A stretch of DNA of 64,000 nt from Symbiodinium natans (lineage: Eukaryota; Sar; Dinophyceae; Suessiales; Symbiodiniaceae), in the NCBI GenBank assembly GCA_905221605.1, contig CAJNDS010002840.1, positions 135,118-199,117 on the forward strand, written 5' to 3'. The notes under the pieces were generated by a model that worked only from the letters and a program-made list of their open reading frames with translations, made no database searches and was not told the origin of the DNA. Position numbers and translations under genes: made by a program. Of this stretch, positions 27,645-38,789 are shown one piece after another. Numbering within the stretch: the first letter of the stretch is position 1; each line of letters starts with the position of its first letter.

Positions 27645-27810
27645 GGGCTTAGGGTTTATAGGGCTTATAGGGTTTATAGGGTTTATAGGGTTTGTAGGGT
27701 TTGTAGGGTTTGTAGGCTTTAAAGGGCTTATAGGGTTTATAGGGTTTAAAGAGTTTATAGGGTTTATTGGGTGTATAGGGTTTATAGGGTTTCGGGTTTA
27801 GGGTTTATTC
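27645..27810 (+). repeat. Telomere-like array in 9-mer form (TTTATAGGG, TTTGTAGGG)
   Basis: About 16 units that insert TA or GT into the 7-mer. The same 9-mer dominates introns of the gene at 59.8-63.0 kb. Confidence 0.9.
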
Positions 27811-27981
27811 ATCATGGGTCATCGCTACATCGGGAATCCGCACTCTGCACAGCAGAGCTTAAATTTACCTGCACATTCCAGCGTTGCTGAAGCATACGGT
27901 TTGCTGAGCACCGCTTTTCTGCGTTCGTCCTGTGTCTCTCTTCTGCGTGCAGCAGATTCCGATCCGTAGCTGACAAATCCG

Positions 27982-28045
27982 ATAGGGTTTAGGGTTTAGG
28001 GTTTCGGGTTTAGGGTTTAGGGTTTCGGGTTTAGGGTTTAGGGTA
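27982..28045 (+). repeat. Interstitial telomere-like array (TTTAGGG/TTTCGGG)
   Basis: About nine units; TTTCGGG appears in a regular every-third pattern. Confidence 0.88.
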
Positions 28046-28292
28046 TCTTGGCCTTCACCTTCCCGCATGGTGACCTGTGAGCCCAAAAAACCCTCAAACC
28101 CAAGGCTAGTTCCATGGTCCCTTAGTACGGTCCCTTACCTTCTTTAAAGGGTTCTCACTTCAATAAGCGGTCTTACGCCTGGTCCCCATTTAAGGGCCCA
28201 TATCAAGGGGCCATGCAACTACCCTGCGAACAAGACCTACACTCTAAAAAGACTACGAAGCCCCTCAACTCGCTAAACATTCAAGTCCTGTT

Positions 28293-28449
28293 TGGGGTTT
28301 AGGGTTTAGGGTTTAGGGTTTAGGGTTTAGGGTTAGGGTTTAGGGTTTAGGGTTTAGGGTTTAGGGTTTAGGGTTTAGGGTTTAGGGTTTAGGGTTTAGG
28401 GTTTAGGGTTTAGGGTTTAGGGTTTAGGGTTTAGGGTTTAGGGTTTATA
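28293..28449 (+). repeat. Long interstitial telomere-like array (TTTAGGG)
   Basis: About 22 units, nearly perfect. One of the longest uniform telomere-like blocks in the window. Confidence 0.95.
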
Positions 28450-28576
28450 GGGGTCCAAGCCGGGCCTTCCAGTAGGGCAAATCCTGATGCCAGGGGATGG
28501 CCTGGCAGCGATGCCAAGAGCTCCCTAGATTCGGGCATCCGAAGTATGGGTTGGGATAAAGAGTCTTCTGTTGTGT

Positions 28577-28776
28577 GGGTTTAGGGTTTAGGGCTAGGGT
28601 TTAGGGGTATGAGGGTTTTAGGATTTAGGGTTTTAGGATTTTAGGGTTTTAGGGATTTAGGGTTTTAGGGTTTTGGAACATCCCAAAGTATGGGCCCTGA
28701 ATTTGGGTCCCCGGTTATGTAACCTTTGTCCGCACTATACATAACAAGGTTTAGGGTTTAGGGTTTAGGGTTTCGG
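28577..28776 (+). repeat. Degenerate TTTAGGG/TTTTAGGG blocks
   Basis: 28577-28680 mixes 7-mers, 8-mers and TTTTAGGA. A second small block lies at 28746-28776. Confidence 0.8.
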
Positions 28777-29059
28777 ATCTCTCATACTAAGGGCCCATAA
28801 TTCCAACCCTAGATACATGTAGGGTGAAGGTATTGTAGTAGTTGGGTAATTCTAGGGCAGTAGCCATGCCTTTGGGAGGTGGGGGTTTGGATACCCTTGG
28901 GGTTCACGATCGAGGGTTTACATTAAAAGCCCATGCCTTACAATGGCTTAGCTTTTGTGCAATTGTGTCAGTTCTCAGGTGCTTTTTAAGCGACGACTTG
29001 GCAGTTGCGAGCCGGACACAGCCATCAGCTCTGTCTAGCACACTGAGGATGTGAGGAGA

Positions 29060-29112
29060 CCCTAAACCCTAAACCCTAAACCCTAAACCCTAAACCCTAA
29101 ACCCTAAACCCC
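29060..29112 (-). repeat. Interstitial telomere-like array (CCCTAAA)
   Basis: About seven perfect C-strand units. Confidence 0.92.
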
Positions 29113-29598
29113 ATACCCTACACTGGAGCCTTTTCGGTGCCACCGCGCTTGAGGATGGCGTGCAGGTAAAAGAAAGACACGGAGGCCTCGTCTTCACAAG
29201 TAGCAAGCCGATTCGAGAGGGTGTTTGAGGTTTGTGTTTGAAACCTTTAGGGTTGAGTGTTTAGGGTTTAGGATTTAGGGTTAGGGTTTGGGGGTTAGGG
29301 TTTAGGGTATAGCGCAAACCCAAGCACCCTGAACCTCTACGCCTTTGGAGATGCATATTTCAAGAGTTGAGGAGACCTGAGGATATTTTTGGGCGACCAT
29401 CCTCAAATTCAGGCCTGCCTCTCAAACACTGCTTTCAGGTGCTTATTCTGGGAGTGATCTTCATGGCGACTTCCGAAAAAAACTTTGGTCACATTACGAC
29501 ATGGGGGGGGCTCATTTTTTGCGGCACTGATCTCAACGCTGTCGGGCTTGCACAACCATCTCAGATCATTCAAGACGATCCCTCAACCTCGGGCATGT

Positions 29599-29689
29599 CT
29601 AGTTCATGGTTGGGATAGTATGAAAAATTTTGAGTTTAAGGACCCTTAAACATGTAACATGTTATCCCACTACGACAAACATCTGGGGT
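29599..29689. mobile_element. MITE-like element, family B
   Basis: CTAGTTCATGGTTGGGATAG at the left and GTTATCCCACTACGACAAAC at the right. It is slightly shorter than other copies because the CCTTATTGGG core is deleted. Confidence 0.65.
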
Positions 29690-29991
29690 TCATATGGTTC
29701 TTTTGTAAGATAGATGAATAAGCTTCCGGCAGCCTCACCAAGGGAAGCTGCTAAGAGGGAAGCTGCTAAGTCGGAGGCTCAGCTGGAAGCTCGGCAGAAT
29801 CTGCTGGTTTAGTTTAGGGCTTAGGGTTTAGGGTTGAAGGTAGAACCCCCCGTTAGCCAAGCCAACCAGGGGTCCCCGAAGTTAGGCTTCTACCGGCTTC
29901 GAAAATGCCAAGACGCCCATCCCCCAAGTTTACCTGCAAAAACTAGTACCTAGAATATAGGGCAGCATACAAGGAGCTCAAGGAAATCCCT

Positions 29992-30032
29992 AAGCCCTAA
30001 ACCCTAAACCCTAAACCCTAAACCCTAAACCC
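29992..30032 (-). repeat. Interstitial telomere-like array (CCCTAAA)
   Basis: About six C-strand units. Confidence 0.9.
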
Positions 30033-30126
30033 TACGGGGTGCGGGCTGAGCCCATGAGCTTTGCGATGATCTCAGCGGCGTGCGAGCGGATGACGGGCTG
30101 CCACTCCTCAGCGCTGGCGCTTTTTG

Positions 30127-30352
30127 AGGGCTTTCGGGGAGGTTGCTGAAGGGTTTTAGGGGATTACTTAAGGGTTTCAGGCGGTTGCTTAAGGGTTTTA
30201 GGGGCTTGCTGAAGGGGTTTTAGGGGGTTACTTAAGGGTTTTAGGGGGTTACTTAAGGGTTTCAGGGGACTACTTAAAGGTTTTAGGGGGTTACTTAAGG
30301 GTTTTAGGGGGTTGCTTAATTAAGGTTTTTAGGTTGCTTAAGGGTTTTTTGG
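30127..30352 (+). repeat. Tandem repeat of about 21 bp (TTTTAGGGGGTTACTTAAGGG)
   Basis: About ten units, each with one TTTTAGGGG and one CTTAAGGG or CTGAAGGG. It looks like a higher-order derivative of the telomere-like repeat. Confidence 0.88.
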
Positions 30353-30594
30353 GGGTTCAAGGGATAGGGGTTTTAGATCGAAGGATGGGTTTAAGATGGG
30401 GAGGCAATATTGCGAACACTTTAAACCCTGACCGAACCCCTGACTCAACCCCGAAGCCCCTGTGACCCCCAGGGCCGTCCCCCCCAGTGTCCACTGAAAC
30501 GCAGCGAGCCGCCGGCAGCCGGTCTTCTGTCTCCTGGTAGAAGACCTGCGTCGACATGTGGGGTTTCGGGGTTTAGGGTTTAGGGTTTAGGTTG

Positions 30595-32420
30595 TTCTGC
30601 AGTGGAAGGGGCCAATCTAAGAAGCAAAAATGAACGCAACATCCAGAGCGGACTGACCTTGTGGCAAACGTGATATTTCGGTTTAAGTCTTAGAGGCTTG
30701 GATGGCATTGTCTATGCTATCTTTCGTCCCTCTATACATGCCCTATAAATTTAACTCTAAAGATGCAGTAACATAAAGCAACTCCTAAACTCTAAGCCCA
30801 CAGAGTCATGGCGATTGGAGGCGGCTGCATTGCCACAAGGCCGTAGGGTTTCACGTCTCGGGCTTTATAGCCATATTTCTCAGGATTGTCGGGGTAAAAG
30901 GGTTCTAGTTGACATCAGTAGTACCACTGGTGTGATGTGCGACGAACAGGAATGTGGTGCACCCCCCACCCGGCCAAAATGTCTTGTCGGGCCGCCGAAA
31001 CCCCTAAACCGCAGGCAATGACCCCTGGGAGCTAGCCGCTGAGGAGCGCGTTACCCGATAAAGCTCTCAAGGTTTGCAAACCGTTCGGCTAGGCTCCAGG
31101 GAGTCAGAGCAGAAGCTAATTACCACATAACCCTAGGCACTACACAAAACTTTAAAACACAAAAGAGAAGAGGTCTTCCCCTGCTTGCTTGCTCTACTCT
31201 TCCGAGCCTCCTCTGACACATCCGATTCTGAAGGGATCTTATGGGGGGGAAGGCGTACTTATCAGGAGACTGGTATAGGATGCTGCACATCTGTGTATGC
31301 GGGCCTGTCCTGGGGATAGATTCTGGACCTACTGGGAGAATCAGCACAGCAGCAGACTACGAATGGAGAAAGCCCTAACTGGCATAACTCCGACCACAGA
31401 GACCCAAATTCCAAAAAGCTCTTGGTGTTGCCAGTGCCGGGCCTGATCCTGAAACATCTCCAGATCCCGCCTGGATGGTTACGCGAAAACAGACTGGTCC
31501 GGGGGATTGCGCAAGACTTCTCAGACACCCACATAAGGTTCTATAAGAGTTTGGTCAAGCCCATCATGGTAGCCCAGCTACTAAATACCTGCAACATCTC
31601 TCACTCGGGCATCTGGGTCCACGGCAGCTGGGCATCTTGGTGGAACAGCGTGTCCCAAGTGGTGCCGCGAGCAATGAACTCGGCGTGTTTGCCTGCCCAT
31701 TGCCCAATCTCTGACCGAAGTGGCTTTAGCGGCTTGCAAGAACAGATAGCCAAGGGCACTGGCACCTCGGCCCTGCTCAGAAGCTGTTCTTATAGCATCC
31801 GCCTGAAGCATGACTTCTGAGAGGTTCTGATTAAGCGGCAGTCGTAGAATTGCCTGGTCGCTGCATTCCTTGGAGGAAGGCGTCCTGCAAGTAGCTGACC
31901 CAATCCTGGCCTCAATCAGCGTGCACAGCTGCGGGTGCTTCAAAATTCAGGTCCCACTAGGGGATCACATGCATCACTTTCGGGCCCTGAAGAAAGCCCT
32001 GTGTCAGCAACAGGTTCTGGGCCGTGTGCTTTCAATCGCGACTCATGGACTATAGTTTAACAGACGAAAAACCCTCACTTGGTTCATTAGACCGTGGAAT
32101 GAAGGGAGCTTCAAAACTACCACCGACGCAGAAGCAGGTGATTTGAGCGAAAAAGGAGTGCGTCGCCTTCTCTAATCTAGGAAATTCGCTTGCAATCGTG
32201 AAACGCATCTGTGTAGTGACCAAGGTTAGGAACACCGTTTGGGCTGGCATGCGGATTACATCCGCAGTTTAGTGACACCCGAGTTGGCATGTGCACTTCA
32301 CTGCACCCAGCCTTTAAAGGCCCCGTGTACGCGGAACCATAGGCCCCGCGCTGAAAACGCCAGGCAGGTGCACCACACCATCACTTCGATACGCCTGTGC
32401 TGGTGGGACTGAACAACGGT
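30595..32420. other. Repeat-poor unique stretch, no gene called
   Basis: The longest interval in the central mosaic without telomere-like arrays. Frames of 60-132 codons lie on both strands (for example minus 31581-31943 and plus 31422-31820), but they overlap each other and show no domain. It may be a decayed gene or unrecognised exons. Confidence 0.4.
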
Positions 32421-32505
32421 GGTTTAGGGTTTAGGGTTTGGGGTTTAGGGTTTAGGGTACGAAGGTAACGAAGTCTGCAACACCTGACAACAGCTTCCTT
32501 GCCTC

Positions 32506-32608
32506 TTGGTAGCCGAGTAACTATCTTTTAATAAGGGTACCTCTTTTGGGGTTGGTTACTTCATAAGGGAACGCAAAAAAGACTGAAGGGTACCGCTGGG
32601 CTACCAAG
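32506..32608. mobile_element. MITE-like palindrome, family D
   Basis: TTGGTAGCCGAGTAACTATC at the left and GGTACCGCTGGGCTACCAA at the right. Confidence 0.75.
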
Positions 32609-32698
32609 GCATCCTGACACTGACCTCTCTTTCCGGGACCTGAGTCAGTCCACTGTGAGGGGGTCTCGAACCTTTGACCCGCGACAGACTGCAAGCCT

Positions 32699-32914
32699 CT
32701 CTTGGAGCTTCACTGGTTGTAATTACCCCCAAGATTCCATGTACCATATTTTAGACTTGGGCCCAGGAGTCCCTTTATCGGAGGTACTTTAAGGCCCAAG
32801 TATTCCCTATTTTAGGTACATGGGACCCTTCGGGTATTATTTAATGTTACAACCACTTACAATGAAAGTTCCCCTACTAAAAACCCCACGTATAACAACC
32901 CATGAACCTCTAAG
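32699..32914. mobile_element. Family A MITE interrupted by a family G-like MITE
   Basis: Outer arms CTCTTGGAGCTTCACTGGTT and CCCATGAACCTCTAAG. The inner palindrome at about 32733-32831 runs from ATTCCATGTACC to GGTACATGGGACCC. Confidence 0.65.
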
Positions 32915-32955
32915 CTCCAGGGGAGCCGAACGGACGTTAGGACTTACGAAGCGAT

Positions 32956-33160
32956 CTTAGGGTTCAGGGTTCAGGGTTCAGGGTTTAGGGTTTAGGGTTT
33001 AGGGTTGCGGGTCCTGAAATTCCCTTAGGCCCCTGAGCCACAAACGCCAATTTGTCGAAGAACCTGGAACCCAATTTAGGGTCTAGGGTTTAGGGTTTAG
33101 GGTTTTAGGGTTTAGGGTTTAGGCTTTAGGGTTTAGGGTTTAGGGTCTAGGGTTTAGGGT
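32956..33160 (+). repeat. Two TTTAGGG arrays
   Basis: Blocks at 32956-33005 (with TTCAGGG variants) and 33073-33160 around about 70 bp of unique sequence. Confidence 0.88.
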
Positions 33161-33267
33161 TAGGGCACCCGGAGAAGCGCCCTAGGAACCCTTCAAACTC
33201 CAACAAAAGCTTCAGGCAAACCCTCGAAGTGCCTTAGAGGCTCTATAGCAGGAACCCCGTCGAACAA

Positions 33268-33345
33268 GCCCTAAACCCTAAACCCTAAGCCCTAAACCCT
33301 GAGCCCTAAACCCTAAACCCTAAACCCTAAACCCTAAACCCTTGT
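33268..33345 (-). repeat. Interstitial telomere-like array (CCCTAAA)
   Basis: About 11 C-strand units with CCCTAAG and CCCTGAG variants. Confidence 0.9.
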
Positions 33346-33459
33346 AGAAAAAAAAGGTTCCCGAGGGTGGCCTCCACGTGCCTGGCCGTCACCTCGAAAT
33401 CGCCCCGAAGCCGCGCTTCGGGCGGCGGGCGGGAGGCCGCCGAGCCCTTTGCTTTGGGG

Positions 33460-33930
33460 GGGGGGGGGCTGAGGGGCTCTGAGGGTTTTTGAGCAGTTTT
33501 ATTAGGGTTTAAATGAGGGGCTTTGGCGGGCTTTGAGGAAGTTTTGAGGGGCTTTTTGGAAGGCTTTTTTTCGGGGGATTTGGGGGGAGCCCTTTGCTTT
33601 GGAGGGGCTTTAGCGGTTTTGAGGGTTTCTAGGGTTTCTAGGGTTTTGTTTGGGTTTTTTAGGAGTTTTAAGGGGTGGTGTTGAGGGCTTTTGAGTTTTT
33701 AAGGGTTCTAGGGGGTTTTCCGGGCTTGAGGGTTTCGAGGGATTTTAGGGTTTAGGGGTTGGGGCGTAGGGTTTAAGGTTCGGGGCTTGGCGCTGTAGGG
33801 CTTCATGGAAGTCTTGTAAGTTGAGGGGCTTCGAAGGACTTTAAGGGGTTCGGCAGGTTTTGGGGGTGGCTTTAGGGGAGTTGCTCGGGCTTTGGGCGCT
33901 TGAGAAGGACTATGAGCAGGGCCTGGGACG
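33460..33930 (+). repeat. Diffuse GGGTTTT/GGGGCTTT low-complexity stretch
   Basis: Irregular G/T-rich sequence of GGGTTTT, GGGCTTT and GAGGGG words, apparently a strongly decayed telomere-like region. No gene. Confidence 0.6.
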
Positions 33931-34106
33931 GCCTCTCTCTCTAAGGGTAGATACATGGTCCTTTAATCTGGTCCCTAAAGGGTTCTGAAGTATGGGCCCC
34001 TAAGGGGTGTATAAGAGGTCTTCGTCTAAGGATGCAACTACCCTAAGATTCTCTGACTAGTTGAGGTCTCCTCAGGGCTTCAGGGTTTTCGGGTTCTTGG
34101 GGGTGG

Positions 34107-34212
34107 GTTTAGGGTTTAGGGTTTAGGGTTTAGGGTTTAGGGTTTAGGGTTTAGGGTTTAGGGTTTAGGGTTTAGGGATTAGGGTTTAGGGTTTCGGGTT
34201 TAGGGTTTGGGG
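34107..34212 (+). repeat. Interstitial telomere-like array (TTTAGGG)
   Basis: About 15 units, two of them variants. Confidence 0.92.
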
Positions 34213-34319
34213 GGCTTCATGTGTGCGTAAGAGAAACCCCGGAAACATCCTGAACCCCTGAGGCACCAGCTCGGAAGCGCACCTGGCGTGCAGCGAAGCA
34301 GCTGCCATGAAGCCTCTTC

Positions 34320-34505
34320 AAGGGTTTAGGGATTAGGGTTTAGGGTTTAGGGTTTAGGGTCTAGGGTCTAGGGTTTAGGGTCCAGGATTCAGGGCTTGGG
34401 GTTGAGGTTTGGGGCTTGTCGTTTCGGGACGTCGGGCCCACATCTCCTCCCTAAACCCTAAACCCTAAATCCTAAACCCTAAACCCTAAATCCTGGCCCT
34501 AAACC
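34320..34505. repeat. Opposed TTTAGGG and CCCTAAA arrays
   Basis: Plus-strand units at 34320-34385 and C-strand units at 34442-34505 face each other across about 55 bp. Confidence 0.88.
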
Positions 34506-34549
34506 CAACAGAAATTTGAGCAGCTCGGGGCAGCTGAGAAATGGCCGAG

Positions 34550-34673
34550 TATTTGGAGGTTCATGGGGAACTAGAAGTTTGGTTGTAAGTAGGGTAGCCA
34601 TACTCGTAACTGGTTCTAATCTCCTTAAGGGCACTTATCACCCTACTTCTAGCTGCCCACGAACCTTCAAGCG
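34550..34673. mobile_element. MITE-like palindrome, family A
   Basis: TATTTGGAGGTTCATGGGGA at the left and GCCCACGAACCTTCAAG at the right. The inner ACTGGTTCTAATCTCC is like other copies. Confidence 0.7.
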
Positions 34674-34806
34674 CGGCCCTTCAGAAGGCGACGAGGGTCA
34701 ACTAGGTCTTTCTCCGAAACCCAGGAATGAAAAGGAAGCCCTTGTTGGTCTAATGGGCCTTTATCGGGGGAAACTTAACCCGAACACAAGAGGCGAACAT
34801 GGGTTC

Positions 34807-34913
34807 TTAGTTGCTGAGCTCATAATACGGCCCAAAAAGTGCACACTTTCAGTTCTCTAGAGGGGATTCTAAGTATCCCCAAAAGTGTAAAGTGTACTCA
34901 CTCAGCTACTAAG
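34807..34913. mobile_element. MITE-like palindrome, family D-like subfamily
   Basis: TTAGTTGCTGAGCTCATAAT at the left and ACTCACTCAGCTACTAAGG at the right. Similar to 45634-45731. Confidence 0.6.
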
Positions 34914-35032
34914 GACCCTAAACGCTAAACCCTAAACCCTAAACCCTTTTTGTGGGAGTGCTGCTACAAGTAACATTGGGACCTGCCGCGCATCCGCCTG
35001 CTAGCAGCAAAGGCCAAGGAGGCTGACATGGT

Positions 35033-35226
35033 TTAGGGTTTAGGGTTTGGGGTTTAGGGTTTAGGGTTTGGGGTTTAGGGGCCTAGCTGGTCTTAGGGCG
35101 AAAAAGGGCTGGAAAGCATGATGCTTTAGGGTGTGTGCGGGTTGCTTTAGTGTCTGGCAGATCCTTGGCGGCTGACTGCCACGGTTTAGGGTTTAGGGTT
35201 TAGGGTTTAGGGTTTAGGGTTTAGGG
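35033..35226 (+). repeat. Two TTTAGGG arrays around a unique core
   Basis: Blocks at 35033-35080 and 35183-35226 in the same orientation. Confidence 0.88.
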
Positions 35227-35317
35227 GCCAGCATGGTGGAGGAAGACTGCAGCTGTGTAGTGTTCCGGCTGCGCAGGAGCATCAAAGTTGCTGCATCGGT
35301 TGGTGGCTCATCAGCCC

Positions 35318-35374
35318 GTACCCTAAACCCTAAACCCTAAACCCTAAACCCTAAACCCTAAACCCTAAACCCTA
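35318..35374 (-). repeat. Interstitial telomere-like array (CCCTAAA)
   Basis: Eight C-strand units. Confidence 0.92.
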
Positions 35375-35379
35375 ATGCT

Positions 35380-36030
35380 TCCCGAATCTTCATGGGCTGA
35401 AGGCTGGCATCGTAGCATTCCAAGCCACTCCGGTTGGTGAAGGGTACCAGTGTCAAGGTCACAAGGCAGAATGCACGCCCTAAGCCTAACCCCTACTCGA
35501 CCCTACCTAAGCCAACTGCCAAGGAACAACACTCCAAACTCGAATGATTACGGAATCGCACAGCAGGCCATATTTTCGAGCAGAAGCTCGCGAGACAAGC
35601 AGAAACAAATGGGTTTGCGGAAGCTACTGGCACAATCCATCGCAGGAAGCTTGAAACGGATGGCAGTGCAAGACAGCTTTGTTCTCGGCCACCAACATTA
35701 CACTCTACAAGCCCTACATCCGCATAGACACATACGAGGTTCCGTGGGTAGTTACACGGTCCCTTAGTATGGGCCCTTAAACTGAAAAGGGGACCATATT
35801 AAGGGCCCCTATAACTAGCCGACTTAGGTCAAGCAACACGACGCCAAAGACTATCAAGACTTCTGCGATGGGTGGAAAATGTGGCCGCGCGTCCGCGTTG
35901 GGTCGAAGGCGTCAGCAGTCCATGGCAACTAGCCGGGGACCGTGGAGAATCTGGCGTTGACCTGGGCAGTTGCAGGATCGCATACTTTCGGGGGCTACAT
36001 TAGAGCATGGATTTGGAGTTATTCTAGTAT
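35380..36030. other. Unassigned spacer with a family I MITE
   Basis: 35745-35820 has an inverted pair (GGTCCCTTAGTATGGGCCC and GGGGACCATATTAAGGGCCC) related to sequences near 25660, 28118 and 33953. The rest is unique with no supportable gene. Confidence 0.45.
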
Positions 36031-36040
36031 AACTATATTC

Positions 36041-36300
36041 CCTAAACCCTAAACCCTAAACCCTAAACCCTATAAGGGAATACCACTAGCAATTATTCCG
36101 ACCAATTTAACACTCTCAACCGCCGAACCCCGGAGTTGAAACTTTAGTTGCCGACCCTCGCTGGAATTGCATGCCTAAGACACAACAGATGCACCCAGGT
36201 GCTTTAACCTTTGCGCGCCTGCTCGCCCTAAACCCTAAACCCTAAACCCTAACCCTAAACCCTGAACCCTGAACCCTAAACCCTAAACCCTAAACCCTGG
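36041..36300 (-). repeat. Two CCCTAAA arrays
   Basis: Blocks at 36041-36073 and 36226-36300 (with CCCTGAA units). Confidence 0.9.
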
Positions 36301-36400
36301 GCTAAAAGGGGCTTACTGCAAGGGATGGCCGAGTGCGAGTCCTACACAGCCCTATCCGCAAGCTCTAACCAGGCCCTGCAGTGGCGAGAGTTGCTGCAAC

Positions 36401-36442
36401 AAAGGGTTTAGGGTTTAGGGTTTAGGGTTTAGGGTTTAGGGC
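36401..36442 (+). repeat. Interstitial telomere-like array (TTTAGGG)
   Basis: Six perfect units. Confidence 0.92.
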
Positions 36443-36629
36443 AATTGAGGACTCTTTTCTTTCCACGCGTTGGGCTTCAGCCAACAGGATGGCTGTGTCT
36501 GAAGGCCTGCAGCGGAGAAGCGGAGAAGCTGCTTAAGGGCATTTTTACATGCTCGAGCCCCCGATTGTCATGTATTCTTGTGGACATTGTACTTAGTGCA
36601 GGATCTCTTTCGCCACGTAGCTCAGCCTG

Positions 36630-36840
36630 GCCCTAAACCCTAAACCCTAAACCCTAAATCCTAAACCCTAAACCCTGTTCGTACCGAGTTCCGATGACTA
36701 TAAGGCAGCAAGCTGATTTGATCCCTCACGTGCGGCGCGCGGAGCGTCCCACATTGCAGACGGGAAGCAAGTCCTAAACCTGCGCAAAAAAGACCTTAAA
36801 CCCTAAACCCTAAACCCTAAACCCTAAACCCTAAACCCAA
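36630..36840 (-). repeat. Two CCCTAAA arrays
   Basis: Blocks at 36630-36675 and 36796-36840 with about 120 bp of unique sequence between. Confidence 0.9.
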
Positions 36841-36989
36841 AAAATCTCCAAGCCCAAGCTCCAAACCACCCAAAGCCCTTCGTAACCTCAGCCCTTGTAG
36901 TAGAAGCCAAAAAGTTGGAAACTCAATAGCCTCAATCCCTAGGAGTAAAGTCTAGGGAATCCCAGCACTATTTGTCCTTGGTTACAAAC

Positions 36990-37200
36990 TTTTAGGGTTT
37001 AGGGTTTAGGGTTTAGGGTTTAGGGGTACCCCGAAACCAATGCCTCTACAGAAACTCACGAAGCATCTGCAGCCGCCACCGGCGCCGGTGGGGCGCGACA
37101 GCAAGAGCCTCTCTAAACTCTTTGGGGCCGCCCTGTTTAGGGTTTAGGGTTTAGGGTTTAGGGTTTAGGGTTTAGGGTTTAGGGTTTAGGGTTTAGGGTG
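36990..37200 (+). repeat. Two TTTAGGG arrays
   Basis: Blocks at 36990-37025 and 37135-37200. Confidence 0.9.
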
Positions 37201-37289
37201 AGCGGAGTCTTTTGGGCTCTAGGTTGAAGGTCTGCGGCTCAAAGCTTCCGGGGGCTTCAGCCCTGAACCCAGTAGAACTCCTAGGGATG

Positions 37290-37372
37290 CGCCCTAAATC
37301 CTAAACCCTAAACCCTAAACCCGAAACCCTAAACTCTAAATCCTAAACCCTAAACCCTAAGCCCTAAACCCC
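37290..37372 (-). repeat. Interstitial telomere-like array (CCCTAAA)
   Basis: About 12 C-strand units with CCCTAAT and CCCGAAA variants. Confidence 0.9.
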
Positions 37373-37489
37373 AGTGACCCTAGTGCCGGGGTGGTGGACT
37401 CAGGGAAGTTGCTTTAGAACCCTTCCTACAAGCAATATGCATATACAACTGAATTCATGTAAACCATGAAAAAACGCACAAATACGAAG

Positions 37490-37626
37490 ATATATATATA
37501 TATACAGATAGATAGATAGATGGATAGATGGATGGATGGGTAGATAGATAGATGCATATCTATCTACATATATATATATATATACATACATACATACATA
37601 TATATATATATACAGATTACAGATAT
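37490..37626. repeat. Compound microsatellite (TA, GATA, GGAT, CATA)
   Basis: TA run, then GATA and GGAT tetramers, then TATACATA. The overlapping open frame is repeat-generated. Confidence 0.9.
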
Positions 37627-37748
37627 TTACTGGTATCATCTTTCTCAAGCTGATTCGGGGGAGATTTGGGTTCTGCCCTGATCCCTGGAAAGTCCTCGAC
37701 GGCTCCGACGACCCTCGCTTGCACGAGGCCCGGCGTCCGAGATGACCT

Positions 37749-37870
37749 GCCCCTAAACCCTAAACCCCAAACCCTAAACCCTGAACCCTAGACCCTAAAC
37801 CCTAAACCCTAAACCCTAAACCCTAAACCCTGAACCCTGAACCCTAAACCCTAAACCCTAAACCCTGCCC
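37749..37870 (-). repeat. Interstitial telomere-like array (CCCTAAA)
   Basis: About 17 C-strand units, several CCCTGAA. Confidence 0.93.
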
Positions 37871-37968
37871 CAAGCCCGCTGATGCAGCGACGGTTTTTTT
37901 AGGGGGTTTGGGCCGCCCATGAGGGATTCACCTGCTCTTGTAATGGCTTAAGCTGTATACTGCTAGTT

Positions 37969-38097
37969 TCATGGCTTTCCCTGTTTGCTACCCTTCCTAG
38001 GTTCCCACCATAATTCAGGCTATTTGAGCCTAATTATGAGTATTTGAGGGGGGAACCAAGGGGGGGGTAGTATAGAGGGGGGTAGTAGGGAAGCCCG
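37969..38097. mobile_element. MITE-like palindrome, family F
   Basis: CATGGCTTTCCCTGTTTGCT at the left and AGTAGGGAAGCCCGGG at the right, with TAGGTTCCCACC pairing with GGGGGGAACC. Related to 43401-43506. Confidence 0.6.
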
Positions 38098-38099
38098 GG

Positions 38100-38710
38100 C
38101 TTGAGGGTTGAGGGGGTTGCTTTTGGTCCCCCGTTGTAATTCTAGTGCCCCTCAATATCATGCACCCCTGTTCAAGACTATTGCTTTAGGGGAACACATC
38201 CTGAGGTTAGGGTTTTGCAGTGCCTGTCCGTGGGAACGTTCGTGGGGAGTACAGAAGCACCCCTAAAAGTCACCTGCGACAGGGCAAGCCCCTTCGAGAG
38301 CAGCTATGAATGGCATTGGTCAGAACAGTCTAAACACTTTCTCAGCACAAAATCTTGAACCTTCAGCCCTACATTATTATCCTGTGCTGTTAAGAATCTT
38401 AAGACCTTTCGTTGGCCTCCCCCCCCCCCCCCCCGCTCTCAAGGTTTGGCGCATGGTGTTTTTGAGAACTGTCCCCGCCTCCCCATCCCCAAACAGTGGC
38501 AGGGATTTCGGGATTCGTCGAAGCTTCTGGAGCTCAGCTCAGGCTAGATTCTGCACTTTTTTGGGGTTTCCCTGGCGGTTTTACTCGGGCCTGCATCACA
38601 AAATAGCAGGCTAAAAATCCCCAAAAATAGACGGCATAGCGGTTCCTAACACACAGGACCCTAAACCACAAAGTCCGTGAACTCCAAAAACCCTTATAAC
38701 ACCCTAAACT
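38100..38710. other. Unassigned unique spacer
   Basis: One plus frame of about 100 codons spans a poly-C run and has no domain. I see no gene. Confidence 0.45.
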
Positions 38711-38715
38711 CCCAA

Positions 38716-38785
38716 ACCCTGGCCTAAACCCTAGCCCTAAACCCTAAACCCTAAACCCTAAACCTTAAACCCTAAACCCTAAACT
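38716..38785 (-). repeat. Interstitial telomere-like array (CCCTAAA)
   Basis: About nine C-strand units. Confidence 0.9.
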
Positions 38786-38789
38786 TGCC

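Noticed and set aside
31422-31943. Overlapping plus (132 codons) and minus (120 codons) frames
   Set aside because: They exclude each other, have no domain, and neither has better start, splice or composition evidence. Left as unassigned.
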